Positions 24,613 to 37,599 are shown, numbered from the stretch's first letter. The stretch is DNA of 64,000 bases from Halichoerus grypus (GCF_964656455.1 NC_135717.1:146892308-146956307), one strand, 5' to 3'. Notes: generated by a model from the sequence alone, not told the origin. Numbers and translations: made by a program.

Positions 24613-24869
24613 GGAGGGGAAGAATGAAGGGGGGGAAATCGGAGGGGGAGAAGAACCATGAGAGACGATGGACTCTGAAAAACAAACTGAGGGTTCTAGA
24701 GGGGAGGGGGGTGGGAGGATGGGTTAGCCTGGTGATGGGTATTGAGGAGGGCACGTTCTGCATGGAGCACTGGGTGTTATGCACAAACAATGAACCATGG
24801 AACACTATATCTAAAACTAATGATGTAATGTATGGGGATTAACATAACAATAAAAAAATTTAAAAAAAA
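24613..24869 (+). mobile_element. Carnivore L1 3' end, 5'-truncated, with TSD
   Basis: It starts at 'ggaggggaagaatgaagggg' and runs through 'tgagggttctagagggga', 'tagcctggtgatgggtatt', 'gagcactgggtgttatgc' and 'aatgatgtaatgtatgggg' to 'acaataaaaaaattt' and an A tail. TSD 'attacagatgta' lies at 24601-24612 and 24870-24881. Only the 3' UTR is present. The paired frames 24576-24842 (+) and 24602-24805 (-) are artefacts of it. Confidence 0.9.
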
Positions 24870-24881
24870 ATTACAGATGTA

Positions 24882-26762
24882 TAAGAAAAAGCTATGCACT
24901 TCATGTTGACAAAGAAATGCAATTTCAAATAAAAGAATGTCAAGGCCATGCTCAAGGCCAAAAACACCCTTGGAATAACTTCATGTTATTATGCAGGGAA
25001 GGAATTCTTAGGAATAGGCAGAAGTTTTAGTTCATTATAGAGAATGGGAAAAAATGTTAAAATTATACACCAAGAGCTAACTTTATTGGATCTTCTCTTA
25101 GATTGGTAAGAAAGCTGAGTGCAATTATCATGAAAACAATATAATATAATCTCCCTTATCACCAAATTACTGAGTGCAGAGTTTCTGGACAACCATTTCA
25201 TAGTATTTTCTAATTTTTTTTTGAATGTCTTTTGGCTCCAGTAAAATATAAGACATGTAAATATTTCTTTTGGGAGATGTTTTAAAATCATATACATTTA
25301 AATTTGTGGGGAAAAAAAAAAACCTTTATAAGTCATGTACTTCAACCCTTTTTTCTTTATTCCCTTGTTTGGTGTGTTCCCCAAAGTCAATGACAGAAAA
25401 TCTACAACCAACATTTTTAGTGTGTATTGATTTCATCAAACCATACTATGCCTTCATCTATGGAAAAAGCCTAGAAATATCAATTACATAGTATTATCCA
25501 GCCACACAAAAATTTTAATAATTATGTTAAATCACTGTGCAAGGCACTCCAAGTGATAAAATAATGAAAAAAATACTAACCATTCCTATAAGGTCTTAGA
25601 AACAATTCAACAGGAAAGCTTAAAATCAGTCAAACAGGCAAAAAACTGAACACAAGGCAAAACATGCTATAACGCTAAAGTGTTATAAACAAAGTGCAAT
25701 TAAGAATTCAAAACAGGGATTGGTAGTCACTAAATATATTGTGGAGCAGCAAACTTGATAAGAAAATAAAATTACTTCATAATGATAGCAGGTTATGTTC
25801 TACTGTAAAAGAGCAAGATTAAACCTATTCTTCACCAGTGGAGTGAAGAAAGCATTGTATATTAGGAAAAGTCTTATTCAATCTCTGAAAAATAGCCATG
25901 CAAAACACGCAATAAGCTTAGAAACTATTAAAATGGGTCTAGTTCTCTAGCATATTTCCCAAATTCAACAGGCTATGAACAACATAAAAAGACCTTTAGA
26001 AAATCATCCAGAAGTTCCCAAATGTGAAAAGCTAATTTCTAAGAGGCTGTACAAGTAGATACGCCAGTAACCCTAGAGAACATTTTGCAGTTTGCACCTT
26101 GTCTACTATGAAGCACATAGTTGGTTTAATGAAATATACCAAATCTGGAATCACCAAGTCAATTTTAAAAGGTATGATAAAAAGAAAAAGAATGATTATC
26201 AAACAAGAAGTTGATGTTCTCTAATTAGGCTATAGGAACCACCAGTCCTTTAGTAATATGCATTTTAACTCTGAATACACTACCAAAGTCATCATTCTAA
26301 ATGATTTACTATGCTTATAGGAAGTTTTAATTATTATCCCAACCATTTCAGATTCAATTTTACTGGTCAAATACACCAAACCTATCATTAGTTGAAAATT
26401 TCTCAAACATTCTAATTAATAATGTCCTCTCAAAGAATAAATACTTGATCCAAAAATAATTAAATAGACAACCAATTATAGCCATAATAAGAAAATTGGA
26501 AAGGTAACCCACATTCAAAGCCACCTTCCAGAAATCTATAGCATCTGCATATTGCTTAATTTGTCAATAATGAGAGCAAAAAAACCCATAGTATTAAAAC
26601 TACAAAATTGTTTTCATAATTTTATTAAAGAGATGGGAGACTGCTTTTTTTTCCCCAAATGAACTTTGTATTTTAGAATATTTTTTTAGAATATAGAAAA
26701 CTAACAATTTTACAGAGTTTCCATATACCACCTCAACTAATTTCTCTATTTTTAAAATCTTA
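24882..26762. other. Mostly unique A/T-rich sequence, no gene seen
   Basis: Within it, 25530-25700 ('gtgcaaggcactccaagtga', 'taaggtcttagaaacaattc') may be an antisense L2-like fragment. That is weak. The frames at 24989-25297 and 25270-25491 have no recognisable domain. Confidence 0.4.
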
Positions 26763-26861
26763 CTGGGGCACCTGGGTGCCTCAGTCGGTTAAACATCCAA
26801 CTCTTTTTTTTTTTTTTTTTTTTTTTTAAACATCCAACTCTTGATTTCAGCTCAGGGTTGT
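26763..26861 (+). mobile_element. Truncated Can-SINE head interrupted by a poly(T) insertion
   Basis: 'ggggcacctgggtgcctcag' and 'ttgatttcagctcaggg' are Can-SINE head sequence. The copy stops after about 75 bases of SINE, with 'cagctcagggttgtg' suggesting a small internal deletion, and has no tail. It is interrupted by the T run described separately. Confidence 0.75.
26806..26827 (-). mobile_element. Poly(T)-only insertion flanked by a perfect 15-bp TSD
   Basis: 'aaacatccaactctt' occurs exactly at 26791-26805 and again at 26828-26842, and the only sequence between them is T (about 22 bases). This is what target-primed reverse transcription would leave if only the poly(A) tail of an RNA were copied, on the minus strand. 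The duplicated sequence is itself SINE sequence, so the event post-dates that SINE. Confidence 0.7.
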
Positions 26862-27559
26862 GTTTAAAAAGCAATATCTGGGTGCTAAAGGTGTTCATTG
26901 TTACTGAGAAATTTTTGCTTCTTAGCCCTCTCAACTAACAGAGCAAGGAAATATACATGTGTATACTAACCCAGGTGTATACACATAGCCATAAATATTT
27001 CTATATGTAACAATCTGTGTCCACACTAAGCTACAGATGAGTTTATATGGATTCCTTCTACTACACTCCATTATCACATGGCTTATTCTACCCCCCTCCC
27101 ATCTGGTCCAAGTAAGCAGATCTTTGCTTATCTGTCAACTCCAACTCCAATCATGATAATCCTGACACCTACCATCAGCCATCCATTGATTTGTTTCAAT
27201 CCATTATACAGGTACGGTGGTATCAGAGTTGTTAATATGTATACCCAATGGAAACAAATTTATCATCTAAAGTACAGTGCTCATGTACAGACTCTGATCA
27301 TCTCCAAAGTTAATTAGGTCAGCAGCTTTTTCCTCCTCCCCTCTTTCAGTAGATTGTTTCATGCATTTGCAATAGAGTTAGATTGTTCATCCCTTTCACA
27401 TTCTAGCCTGGGATGTCTGACCTCCAAAAAAAATATGTTTGCATATATTAGGGTTTATTATGTACTGTAAATTTCTATGTGTTTTAGCAAATGTATAGTG
27501 ACATGTATTTACCATTAAGGAAATATAAATAGCTTCATGGTCCTTTAAAAAAAAAAAAA
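26862..27559. other. Unique sequence, no gene seen
   Basis: No clear gene. The right part may already belong to the ancient antisense L1-like sequence that becomes recognisable after 27560. Confidence 0.4.
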
Positions 27560-28540
27560 AATCCCACTTCCCCTCTCCTTCCCCCTGAAATCCAAGAAAC
27601 CATGGATATTTCCACAGTTTATAATTTTGCCTTTGTCAGAATCATACAGGTATCCTTTTCATACTGACATCTTTCATTTAGCAATATGTATTTATGATTC
27701 ACCAATGTCTTTTCATATTTTGACAGCTCATTCCTTTCTACCACTGAATATCAGTCCACTGTATTGATGCACCATAGTTTGCTTTTACATTCAATAGCTT
27801 TGAAGGACATACTGCTTGCTTCCATTTTGTACTAATTATAAAATAATTATAAAATTATAAAATAAAGCTTATATAAAACTTATATAAAATTATAAAATAA
27901 AATTTCTATAAAGATACACATGCTAGTTTTCATGGGTACATAATTTTTCAGATCAGTTGGGTAAATACCTAGAAGTACAATTGCTGGATCATATAATAAG
28001 ATTATGTTTAGCTTTGTCAGAAACTGTAGAATGGTCTTCCAAAGTGTCTGTATCATTTGCATTCCCACCGGCAATGAATGAAAGTTCTGTTGCTTATATC
28101 TTCACCAGTAATTTGCATTGTAATTTTTTTGGATTTTAGTCATTATAATGTGTGTAGTAGTACCTCATTGCTCTTTTGATTTGTAATTTCTTAATAATAA
28201 ATGACATTAGGCATCTTCCCATGTGTTTGACCGCCATCTGTATATCTTCTTAGTTGAAGGGTCTGTTCAAATCTTATGCCCATCTTTAAATTGAGCTGTT
28301 TGTTGATTTTAAAGAGTTGTTTTGTTTTGTTTTTACAATTTTTAGATACAAATTCTTTATCAGACATTTGTTTTGCAATTATTTTTTCCAGTGCACAGCT
28401 TATGTTTTTGTTAACAGTCTCACTTAATATTAATAAAGAACTTGTCAAATTTTATTCCATGGATTATGCTTTGGTGCTATAGCCAAAAACTCTATTAAAG
28501 AACCCAAGTTCACGTAGATTTTCTTCTATATATCCTTTGT
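27560..28540 (-). mobile_element. Ancient L1 (L1M-like) ORF2 C-terminus and 3' region, antisense
   Basis: Antisense L1 phrases in order: 'ggtaaatacctagaagtaca'-like text near 27958, 'attgctggatcatataataa', 'tccaaagtgtctgtatcatt', 'cattcccaccggcaatg', 'catcttcccatgtgtttg'. On the minus strand, 27880-28074 encodes 'PVGMQMIQTLWKTILQFL' and 'YDPAIVLLGIYPTDLKNY', typical of the ORF2 C-terminus. A local duplication of 'ataaaattataaaat' lies near 27838-27900. Confidence 0.65.
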
Positions 28541-28629
28541 CTCTTCAGACTATGTTTTTTTCTTGACTTTTAGAGTATGTGTTGTAATATTTTGCTAAAA
28601 AACAGATATATATGGTAATAGGAAGTATG
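28541..28629 (-). mobile_element. Ancient repeat, left flank of the full-length L1
   Basis: 'gagtatgtgttgtaatattt' and 'taataggaagtatg' read on, across the L1 insertion and one copy of its TSD, into 36418 onward ('aatataaagttttacatttc', 'tctacccctgccaaagccac'). I recognise this as a widespread ancient L1M-type sequence. It supports an uninterrupted pre-insertion site. Confidence 0.4.
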
Positions 28630-30713
28630 GCAATTAGGCTTTTTTTTTATTTAAATTCAAGTTAGTTAACATATAGTGTATTATTAGTTTCAGGGTAGAG
28701 TTTAGTGATTCATAGGGGATATAACACCCAGTGCTCATTACATCAAGTGTCCCCCTTAATGCCCTTCACCCAATTATCCCATCCCCGGCACCCACTTCCC
28801 CTCCAGCAATCCTCAGTTTGTTCCCTAGAGTTAAGAGTCTCTTATGGTTTGCCTCTGTTTTTATCTTATTTTATTTTTCTTTCCCTTCCCCTATGTTCAA
28901 CTGTTTTGTTTCTTAAATTCCACATATGAGTGAAATCATATGGTATTTGTTATTCTCTGACTTATTTTGCTTAGCATAATACCCTCTAGTTCTATTCACA
29001 TCATTGCAAATTGCAAGATTTCATTCTTTTTGATGGCTGAGTAATATTCCATATTCCATTGTTTGTGTGTGTGTTTATCACATTTTCTTTATCCATTCAT
29101 CCATTGATGGACATCTGGGCTCTTTCCATATTTTGGCAACTGTGGACACTGCTGCTGACATAAACATTGGGGTGCAGGTGCCTCTTTGGATCACTACATT
29201 TGTATCCTTGGGGTAAATACCTAGTAGTGTAAGTGCTAGGTCATAAGGTAGTCCTATTTTCAACTTTTTGAGGAACCTCCATACTGTTTTCCAGAGTGGC
29301 TGTACCAGTTTGCATTCCCACCAACATGTAGGAGGGTTCCCCTTTCTCCACATCCTCGCCAAGATCTATTATTTCCTGAGTTGTTAATTTTAGCCCTTCT
29401 GACCAGTGTGAAGTGCTATCTCATTGTTGTTTGATTTGTATTTCCCCGATGCCAAGTGATGTTGAGAATCTTTTCATGTGTCTATTAGCCATTTGTATGT
29501 CTTCTTTGGAGAAATGTCTATTCATGTCTTCTGCCCATTTCTTAACTGGATTCTTTGTTGTTTGAGTGTTGAGTTTGATAAGTTCTTTATAGATTTTGGA
29601 TACTAGCCCTTTATCTGATATGTCATTTGCAAATATCTTCTCCCATTATGTAGGCTGCTTTTTAGTTTTGTTGATTGTTTTCTTTGCTGTGCAAAAGCTT
29701 TTTATCTTGATGAAGTACCGATGCTTTTGTTTCCCTTGTCTCTGGAGATGTGTCAGCAAGAAGTTGCTGTGGCCAAGGTCAAAGAGGTTGCAGCCTATGT
29801 TATTCTCTAGGATGTTGATGGATTCCTTTCGTAAATTTAGGTCTTTCATCTATTTTGAATTTATTTTTGTGCGTGGTGTAAGAAAGTGGTCCAGTTTTAT
29901 TCTGTGAGTGGCAGTCCAATTTTCCCAAAACCATTTGTTGAAGAGACTGCCTTTTTTCTATTGGATATTCTCTCCTGTTTTGATGAAGATTAGTTGCCCA
30001 TGGAGTTGAGGGTCCATTTCTGCGTTCTCTATTCTGTTCCACTGATCAATGTGTCTGTTTTTGTGCCAGTACCATACTGTCTTGATGATTACAGCTTTGT
30101 AATACAGCTTTGTAAGTCCAGAATTATGATGTCTTAAGCTTCGGTTTTCTTTTTCAACATTACTTTGGCTATCCAGGGTCTTTTCTGGTTCCATACAAAT
30201 TTCAGAATTATTTGCTCCAACGCTGTGAAAAATGCTGGTGATATTTTGATAGGGACTGCATTGAATGTGTATATTGCATTGGGCAGTATAGACATTTTAA
30301 CAATATTTGTTCTTCCAATCCATGAGCATGGAATGTTTTTCCATTTCTTTGTGTCTTCCTCAATTTCTTTCATAAGTGTTCTACAGTTTTCAGAGTACAG
30401 ATCTTTCATCTTTTTGGTTAGGGTTATTCCTAGGTATCTTACGGTTTTTGGTGCAAGGTAAATGGGATTGATTCCTTGATTTTCTTTCTGCTGCTTCATT
30501 ATTGGTATATAGAAATGCAACAGATTTCTGTGCAATGATTTTGTATCCTACAACTTTGCTGAATTCCTGTATCAGTTCTAGGAATTTATTGGTGGAGTCT
30601 TTTGGGTTTTCTACATAGAGTATCATGTCATCTGAGAAAAGTGAAAGTTTGACTTCTTCTTTGCCAGTTTGGATGCCTTTTATTTCTTTTTGTTGTCTGA
30701 TTACTGACACTAG

Positions 30714-31351
<638 letters not shown>

Positions 31352-31512
31352 GGATTGAGGATGATATTAGCTGTGGGTTTTCAATATATGGCCTTTATGA
31401 TTTTGAGATATGTTCTCTCTATCCCTACTTTGTTGATGGTTTTTATCAAGAAAATATGCTGTATTTTGTCAAATGTTTTTCCTGCATCTATTGAGAGGAT
31501 CATATGGTTCTT

Positions 31513-31709
31513 TTTTTTTTTTTTTTTAATTTTTTTTTTTTTTTTTTTTTTAAGATTTTATTTATTTATCAGAGAGACAGAGGCAGGCAGAGGGAGAAGC
31601 AGGCCCCTTGCTGAGCAAGGAGCCCGATGTGGGACTCGATCCCAGGACCCTGGGATCATGACCTGAGCCGAAGGCAGACGCTTAACTGACTGAGCCACCC
31701 AGGCGTCCC
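31513..31709 (-). mobile_element. Can-SINE, antisense, inside the L1, perfect TSD
   Basis: Two T runs, 'aagattttatttatttatca', GA-rich stretch, 'gaccctgggatcatgacctg' and terminal 'ctgagccacccaggcgtcc'. An exact 17-bp TSD, 'aggatcatatggttctt', lies at 31496-31512 and 31710-31726. It is in the same orientation as the host L1, in the ORF2 reverse-transcriptase region. Confidence 0.97.
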
Positions 31710-33499
31710 AGGATCATATGGTTCTTGTCCTTTCTTTTACTAACGTGGTGTGTCACATTGATTGATTTGCAGATGTTGAACCACCCCTGTAGTCCAGGAA
31801 TATATCCTACTTGATCAACGATGAATAATCCTTGTAATGTATTGTTGGATCCTATTAGCTAGTATCTTGTGGAGAATTTTTATATCAGGGATATTCGTCT
31901 GTAATTTTCCTTTTTAGTGGGGTCTTGTCTACTTTTAGGATCAAGGTAATGCTGGCCTCATATAATGAGTTTCAAAGTTTTTCTTCCATTTCTATTTTTT
32001 GGAACAGTTTCAGAAGGATAGATATTAACTCTTCTTTAAATGTTTGGTAGAATTCCCCTGGGAAGCCATCCGGCCCTGGACTATTGTTTGTTGGGACATT
32101 TTTGATTACTGCTTCAATTTCTTTGCTGGTTATGGCTCTGTTCAGGCCTTCTATTTCTTCCTGCTTTGGTTTTGGTAGTTTGTAGGTTTCTAGGAATTTA
32201 TCCATTTCTTTCAGATTGCCTAATATATTGGCATATAATTGCTCATAATAGTCTCTTACAATTGTATTTCTTTGGTGTTGGTTGTGATCTCTCCTCTTTC
32301 ATTCATGATTTTATTTATTTGGATTTTTTTCATTTTTTTTTTCTCTTTTCTTTTTGATAAGTCTGGCTAGGGGTTTATCAATCTAGTTAATTCGTTTGAA
32401 GAACCAGTTCTTCGTTTCATTAATCTGTTCTACTGTTTTGTTTTGTTTTTTTCTATATCATTGCTTTCTGCTCTAATCTTTATTATTTCCCTTCTTCTGC
32501 TGGATTTAGGCTTTACTTGCTGTTCTTTTTCCAGCTCCTTTAGGTGTAAGGTTAGGTTGTGAATTTGAGACTTTTCTTGCTTCCAAAGGAAGGCCTGTAT
32601 TACTATATACTTCCTTCTTAGGACTGCCTTTGCTGCATCCCAAAAGGTTTTGAACTGTCATGTTTTCATTTACATTTGCTTCCATGAATTATTTTAATTC
32701 TTTCATTTCCTGGTTGACTAGGAAATTAGTAGGATGTTTAGTAGGATGTTCTTTAATCTCCATGTATTTGTGGTTCTTGCAAATTTTTTCTTGTGGTTGA
32801 CTTCTAGTTTCATAGCATTATGGTCTGAAAATGTGCATGCTATGATCTCGATCTTTCTGTACATGTTGAGTCCTGATTTGTGACCCAGTATGTGATCTAT
32901 TCTGGAGAATGTTCCATGTGAACTTGAAAAGAATGTGTATTCTTTTGCTTTAGGATCAAATGTTCTGAATATATCTGTTAAGACCATCTGGTCCAGTGTG
33001 TCATTCAAAGCCCTTGTTTCCTTATTGATCTGCTTAGATGATCCATCCATTGCTGTGAGTGAGGTGTCAATGTCCCCTACTATTATTGTATTATTGTCAA
33101 TGAGTTTCTTTAAGTTTGTTATTGATTTATATATTTGGCTGCTCCCAAGTTAGGGGCATATATATTTAAAAGTGATAGATCTTCTTGTTGGATAGACCCC
33201 TTTATTATGATATAGCATCCTCATCTCTTATTACGATCTTTGGTTTAAAATCTAGTTTGTCTGATATAAGTATAGCTGCTCCATCTTTCTTTTGATGTCC
33301 ATTAGCATGATAAATGGTTCTCTACCCCCTCACCTTCAATCTGGAGGTGTCTTTGGGTCTAAAATGAGTCTCTTATAAGCAGCATATTGATGGGTCTTAT
33401 TTATTTTATCCATCCTGATACCCTATGTCTTTTGATTGGAGCATTTAGTCCATTTACATTCAGAGTAACTATTAAAAGATATGAATTTAGTGCCATTTT

Positions 33500-34560
33500 A
33501 TTACCTGTAAAGTCATTGTTTGTGTAGATTGTCTCTGTTCCTTTCTAGGTTGTGTTACTTTTGGACTCTCTTTCTGCTCAAAGGGTCCCCTTTAATATTT
33601 CTTGCAGGGCTGGTTTAGTGTTCACAAATTCCTTTAGTTTTTGTTTGTCTTGGAATCTCTTTATCTCTCCTTCTATTCTGAATGACAGCCTTGCTGGATA
33701 AAGTATTCTTGACTGCTTATTTTTCCATTTAGTACATTGAATATATCATGCCAGTCCTTTCTGGCCTGCCAGATCTCTGTGGAAAGGTCTGCTGCCAGCC
33801 TTATGTGTCTACCCTTGTAGGCTCAGGACCACTTGTCCCAAGCTGCTTTCAGGACTTTATCTTAAACTTTGTAATTTGCAAGCTTCAGTATGATATGTTG
33901 TGGTGTTGACCTGTTTTTGTTGATTTTGAGGGAAGTTCTCTGTGCCTCTTGGACTTGAATGCCTGTTTCCTTCCCCAGATTAGAGAAGTTCTCAGCACTA
34001 ATTTGTTCAAATAAACCTTCTGCCCCTTTTCCCTGATCTTCTTCCTCTGGGACACCTATGATGCAGATATTTTTTTGCTTTATGGAATTGCTGAGTTCCT
34101 TAAGTCTACCTTCATGATTTAATAGTTTCCTTTCCCTCTTCTTTTCAGCTTCATTATATTCCATAATTTTATCTTCTATATCACCTATCCTCTTCTCTGC
34201 TTCTTCAATCCTCATAGTGATTATATCGGTTTTTTTGTTTTTTTTTGTTGTTGTTGTTGTTTTTTGCATCTCAGCTACATCCTTATTATTTCATCCTGCT
34301 AGCTTTGAGGTCTTTTATCTCTGCAGCAAGGGTTTCTCTGGTGTCTTCTATGCTTTTTTCAAATCCAGTTAGTAGTCTTATGACTACTGATCTAAATTAT
34401 TCAAATATATTGCTTATATCTGTTTTGAGCAAGTCCCTGGCTGTGATAGCTTCCTTACTTTTTTTTGGGGGGGGGGGCGAGAATTCCTCCATCTTGTCAT
34501 TTTGGCTAAATTTCTATCTTTTCTGTGTTATGAAAGCTTGTTATGTTGCCTTCACCTCAG
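33500..34560 (-). pseudogene. L1 ORF1 pseudogene (RNA-binding chaperone)
   Basis: ORF1 encodes a trimeric coiled-coil protein that coats L1 RNA. The clearest part, 33862-34269, shows a charged coiled-coil segment ('EEAEKRIGDIEDKIMEYNEA', 'RERKLLNHEGRLKELSNS') followed by the start of the RRM-like domain with 'NICIIGVPEEEDQGKGAEGL'. The usual ~340-residue frame is not open throughout: it runs to a stop near 33862, and further text toward 33540 ('LKEFVNTKPALQEIL'-like) is in other frames. The N-terminal side carries a '(TTG)n / (CAA)n' stretch at 34245-34262 that gives a poly-Thr run. Borders are approximate. Confidence 0.8.
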
Positions 34561-36231
34561 AGTAATGCTATATTAAAAAGAGGTCATACACTATCCAGGG
34601 CCTGGCACTTCAGGAAGTATTTCTGGTGTATTTTGTGTGCACTCTGCTGTTGCGTTCTGGCTCTTCTTTCCCAGAGTCCCATCCTCTGCAGAGTTCCTCC
34701 TTGCTTGCAGTGGGAAGTGTTTGAACATTTATCTAGGTGTGCTTTGATTTGTTTGTTGAAAAAAGCCTGTTTTTTTAAAAAAAGAAAAAAACAAAGAAAC
34801 AAAAAAAGGGAGAGAAAAAGAAAAAAAAATCCTGATCCAAAAATAAGAGAAAAGGAAAAGGAATGAAAAAAAAAACCCAGACAATCAAAAAAATTGTAAG
34901 CCTGATTCCAAAAAAAAGAGAGGAAAAAAAGAAAAAGAAAAAGAAAAGAAAAAAAAGCCTGATCAAAAACAAACAAAAAAAGGAAATGAGAAAACAAACA
35001 AACAAAAAAAACTACAATTCTGATTCCAAAGAAAAAGGAAAACAAAAATCCAGCCCCATCCTATTTCCACCAGAACTGAAGGGGATGCTGTGAGGTATCA
35101 TATGATTGGTAGACTTGGTATATCTGGCTTGCTGCCTGTGTTGCTCTTCTAGGGGAGAGGCCTGCTGCACTGGCTCAGAGTCAATCCTGCCCCAGCAAAA
35201 ATAAAAGCACTTGCCAACCACAGGGGAGCAGGGTTTGATGTAAGCAGCTTCCACCTCCACTGGGGGCCTCTGTGTTGCTCTCTGATGTCCAACTGTGTTG
35301 GTATCAGGGTAAAATGGTGACTCCCCACTCTCTCCACCCAGGTATGGGATCTCACACCCTGCAATGTACCGGAAACCCTCATAGAAAATCAAGGGTTGCC
35401 AGCACGGCTGGTGCCCAGCTATCTTGAGTTTATCTCTGGCATGGCTGGGATTCAAAACTCCAAATCTTAAAGTAGCCAACACCTCTCAGATCTGCTCCCT
35501 CCTCTGGGTTAGAGGCTCATTGCACTCTGACTAGTGCTTTTTGTTCCAGAAAAACAGTCCCCTACCTGTGCTGTGCATGGATTCTGTGCTTTGGCAACAT
35601 GAAAAGCAGAGACCAGGTTATCCAGCCTCTGCAGGCGTGTTTGTTCACTGCCAACGGAGGATGTTTGCTGGCTCCTGCAGGGCCTTTTGTCCTTGGAGAG
35701 GATATATACCCTCTTCCAAATGTACTCCAGGAAGGGGACTGATCTCTCCCAGTGCAACCTCTGAGATCACTACATCACTTTGTGTGAGCTCCTGGGCCAG
35801 AGTTGTCCTTCTCTCCCGGAGTGCACACTATAGCAACTCTCCCACAAAAGCCATGCACTTCCAAAATCTCAGAGCTTGAGCGACACTGTTTGCAAAACCT
35901 AGTACCTGTGTACTGGGTTCCCCCAGCTCCATATTCTGTGGTCCGAGAGGTTTCTTGTGCTAACCAACACCTCACTGTCTCAACCCATTCTCCCTTTCCT
36001 CTCCCTGCCAAAAGGGTTCCCTCCCCGCCATAGCATGGCAGCTTTTCTCTCCCCCATTTCACTTCCACACCCTTCACACCTGCTACCTCCAACAGTAAAA
36101 TCCTTCTTCGAATCCTCAGGTCGATTTCCTGGGTGTTCCAAGTGATCTGACCTCAATCCAGCTGTGTTCAAGGGATGAGGAAAGCCACAGGTCCCCCTAC
36201 TTCTCTGCCATCTTAGAAGCCAGCTCAGAAT
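34561..36231 (-). promoter_or_regulatory. L1 5' UTR / internal promoter region
   Basis: This GC-richer interval between ORF1 and the 'aagatggcagagaagtaggg' start (minus strand, about 36213-36194) is where the L1 internal promoter lies in related elements. Frames at 35012-35482, 35541-35879 and 35775-36092 overlap on both strands and are chance products of GC-rich 5' UTR. No transcription evidence is available. Confidence 0.6.
34767..35046 (+). repeat. A-rich degenerate tandem repeat in the L1 5' UTR
   Basis: Four copies of a 'cctgattccaaaaa'-like core begin at about 34831, 34901, 34958 and 35019, separated by purine-rich spacers of about 57-70 bases. It explains Lys-rich plus-strand and Phe-rich minus-strand frames (34543-34866, 34584-35045, 34863-35093), which are not genes. 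Confidence 0.65.
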
Positions 36232-36403
36232 ATTTAAATCAGAGAGAGGAGGTTGGAGGCAGGAACTGGGGAGCCTATGATTCAAATGGACCACTATATA
36301 TAGTTTTCATACATTTGTTGCTCAGTTTTTAGCATTATTTAATATGTATTATTTTCATGTTGTTTGCTTTGTGGGCACTGATGTTTATGTCTGCTGGAAC
36401 CCA
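36232..36403 (-). other. Extra non-L1 sequence at the 5' end of the L1 insertion
   Basis: This A/T-rich segment lies between the L1-like 5' start and the distal TSD, so it seems to be part of the inserted cDNA. It differs in composition from the GC-rich L1 5' UTR and includes a TATA-like 'ctatatatag' at about 36292-36301. It could be a 5' transduction, a template switch onto another RNA, or an unfamiliar L1 5' extension. Confidence 0.45.
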
Positions 36404-36417
36404 GCAATTAGGCTTTT

Positions 36418-36870
36418 AATATAAAGTTTTACATTTCTCTACCCCTGCCAAAGCCACAAGAGGATCTTTCTTGATTCTGTACCATGAGAAACTGGTGGGA
36501 TTCCTGAAGGGAAACCCCACAAAAGCTGTCTCCCAAGACTGTGGTTCCAGGAGTTTTTCACTCTTAAGCTAGTTAGCCTACACTTAGCGTTCAACAGTTC
36601 ATCAAAATTACCAATTAAGTGTTCCTAATACTTATAGTTCCAGTGTGGCTTTTGTTCCAGGTAAACAGATTTTGACTCTGATTCTTGGCCTTCACTCTCT
36701 CTCCAGATTTTAGGGTGGTGATTTGCCCTGCAACCTCATTTATCTGATGGATTCTAAACAATTACTTCATTTTCATTTTGCTGTTGTTGTAGGGACAGGA
36801 GTGACAACTTTCAAGCTTTTTTAAGTTGGAAATGAAACCAGAAATCCTTTCTGTTTCTTTTTTAAATCTC
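36418..36870 (-). mobile_element. Ancient repeat, right flank of the L1 insertion
   Basis: Continues the sequence at 28541-28629. 'tctacccctgccaaagccac', 'gtttttcactcttaagctag', 'attttagggtggtgatttg' and 'ggacaggagtgacaactttc' form a widespread ancient L1M-type sequence that I recognise. Orientation is tentative. Confidence 0.45.
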
Positions 36871-37599
36871 TGATCATTAAATACAGGTTTCACAGTTCAG
36901 ATTTTAAAATAGTTGCTAGAATGCAACATTGGAATGACATCTCCTTTTATGAGATTTTAAAAAGTATGAAAATATAAAACAAATGGATCATAAGGGGTAA
37001 AATAACAATAAAGGAGAAGAGATGGTTTCAATTCTATGAATGTGATTTAAATTTACAATGAACCTATATTTGATTTTTCTATGTATTGGAACATACTTTA
37101 ATGGTAAATCCATTATTTCTGTTTTATTTTCTCATGTTAACATAATAGCCTATAAAGTAAAATGGACATTCGTTTGTTTAAAAATTTTCAAAAATAAGTT
37201 CACTCATTTTAAAAATATTGTCCTGTATAAAATTCTTCATTCATAAGCAATTAGACATACATATTTTAAATATCTGCTAAACAAATTAAATAAGATGAAA
37301 AAAAATGGTCATTTTAAGGAAATACAGATAGAACTATCAGATGTGCCTGTTTTTGCACACTTCGAGTAAGTCTACACAAAGAAATATGCAGAATCAGTCT
37401 GCAACAACAGGCCCTTACACAGTATATGGTCAGTGCATACTATTTATTAAAATACTCTAAGATATTAATATTATTTGCTATCATCATCATCAGTAATAAT
37501 GGTGAATAATGGAAAATAATGGCACACCAAAAGGTTCTCAAGAAATGTTACTGTCACTAAAATAACATTCCTATCTTATACTACCATCTATCACTTAAT
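36871..37599. other. Unique A/T-rich sequence, no gene seen
   Basis: No repeat or exon recognised. Confidence 0.45.

Noticed and set aside
31355..31666. 103-codon plus frame
   Set aside because: Antisense L1 sequence read into the antisense Can-SINE through a T run.
34584..35045. 153-codon Phe-rich minus frame
   Set aside because: Product of the A-rich repeat in the L1 5' UTR; no domain and low complexity.
35012..36294. Several overlapping frames of 76-156 codons on both strands
   Set aside because: GC-rich L1 5' UTR gives long chance frames; both strands are open at once and no domain is visible.
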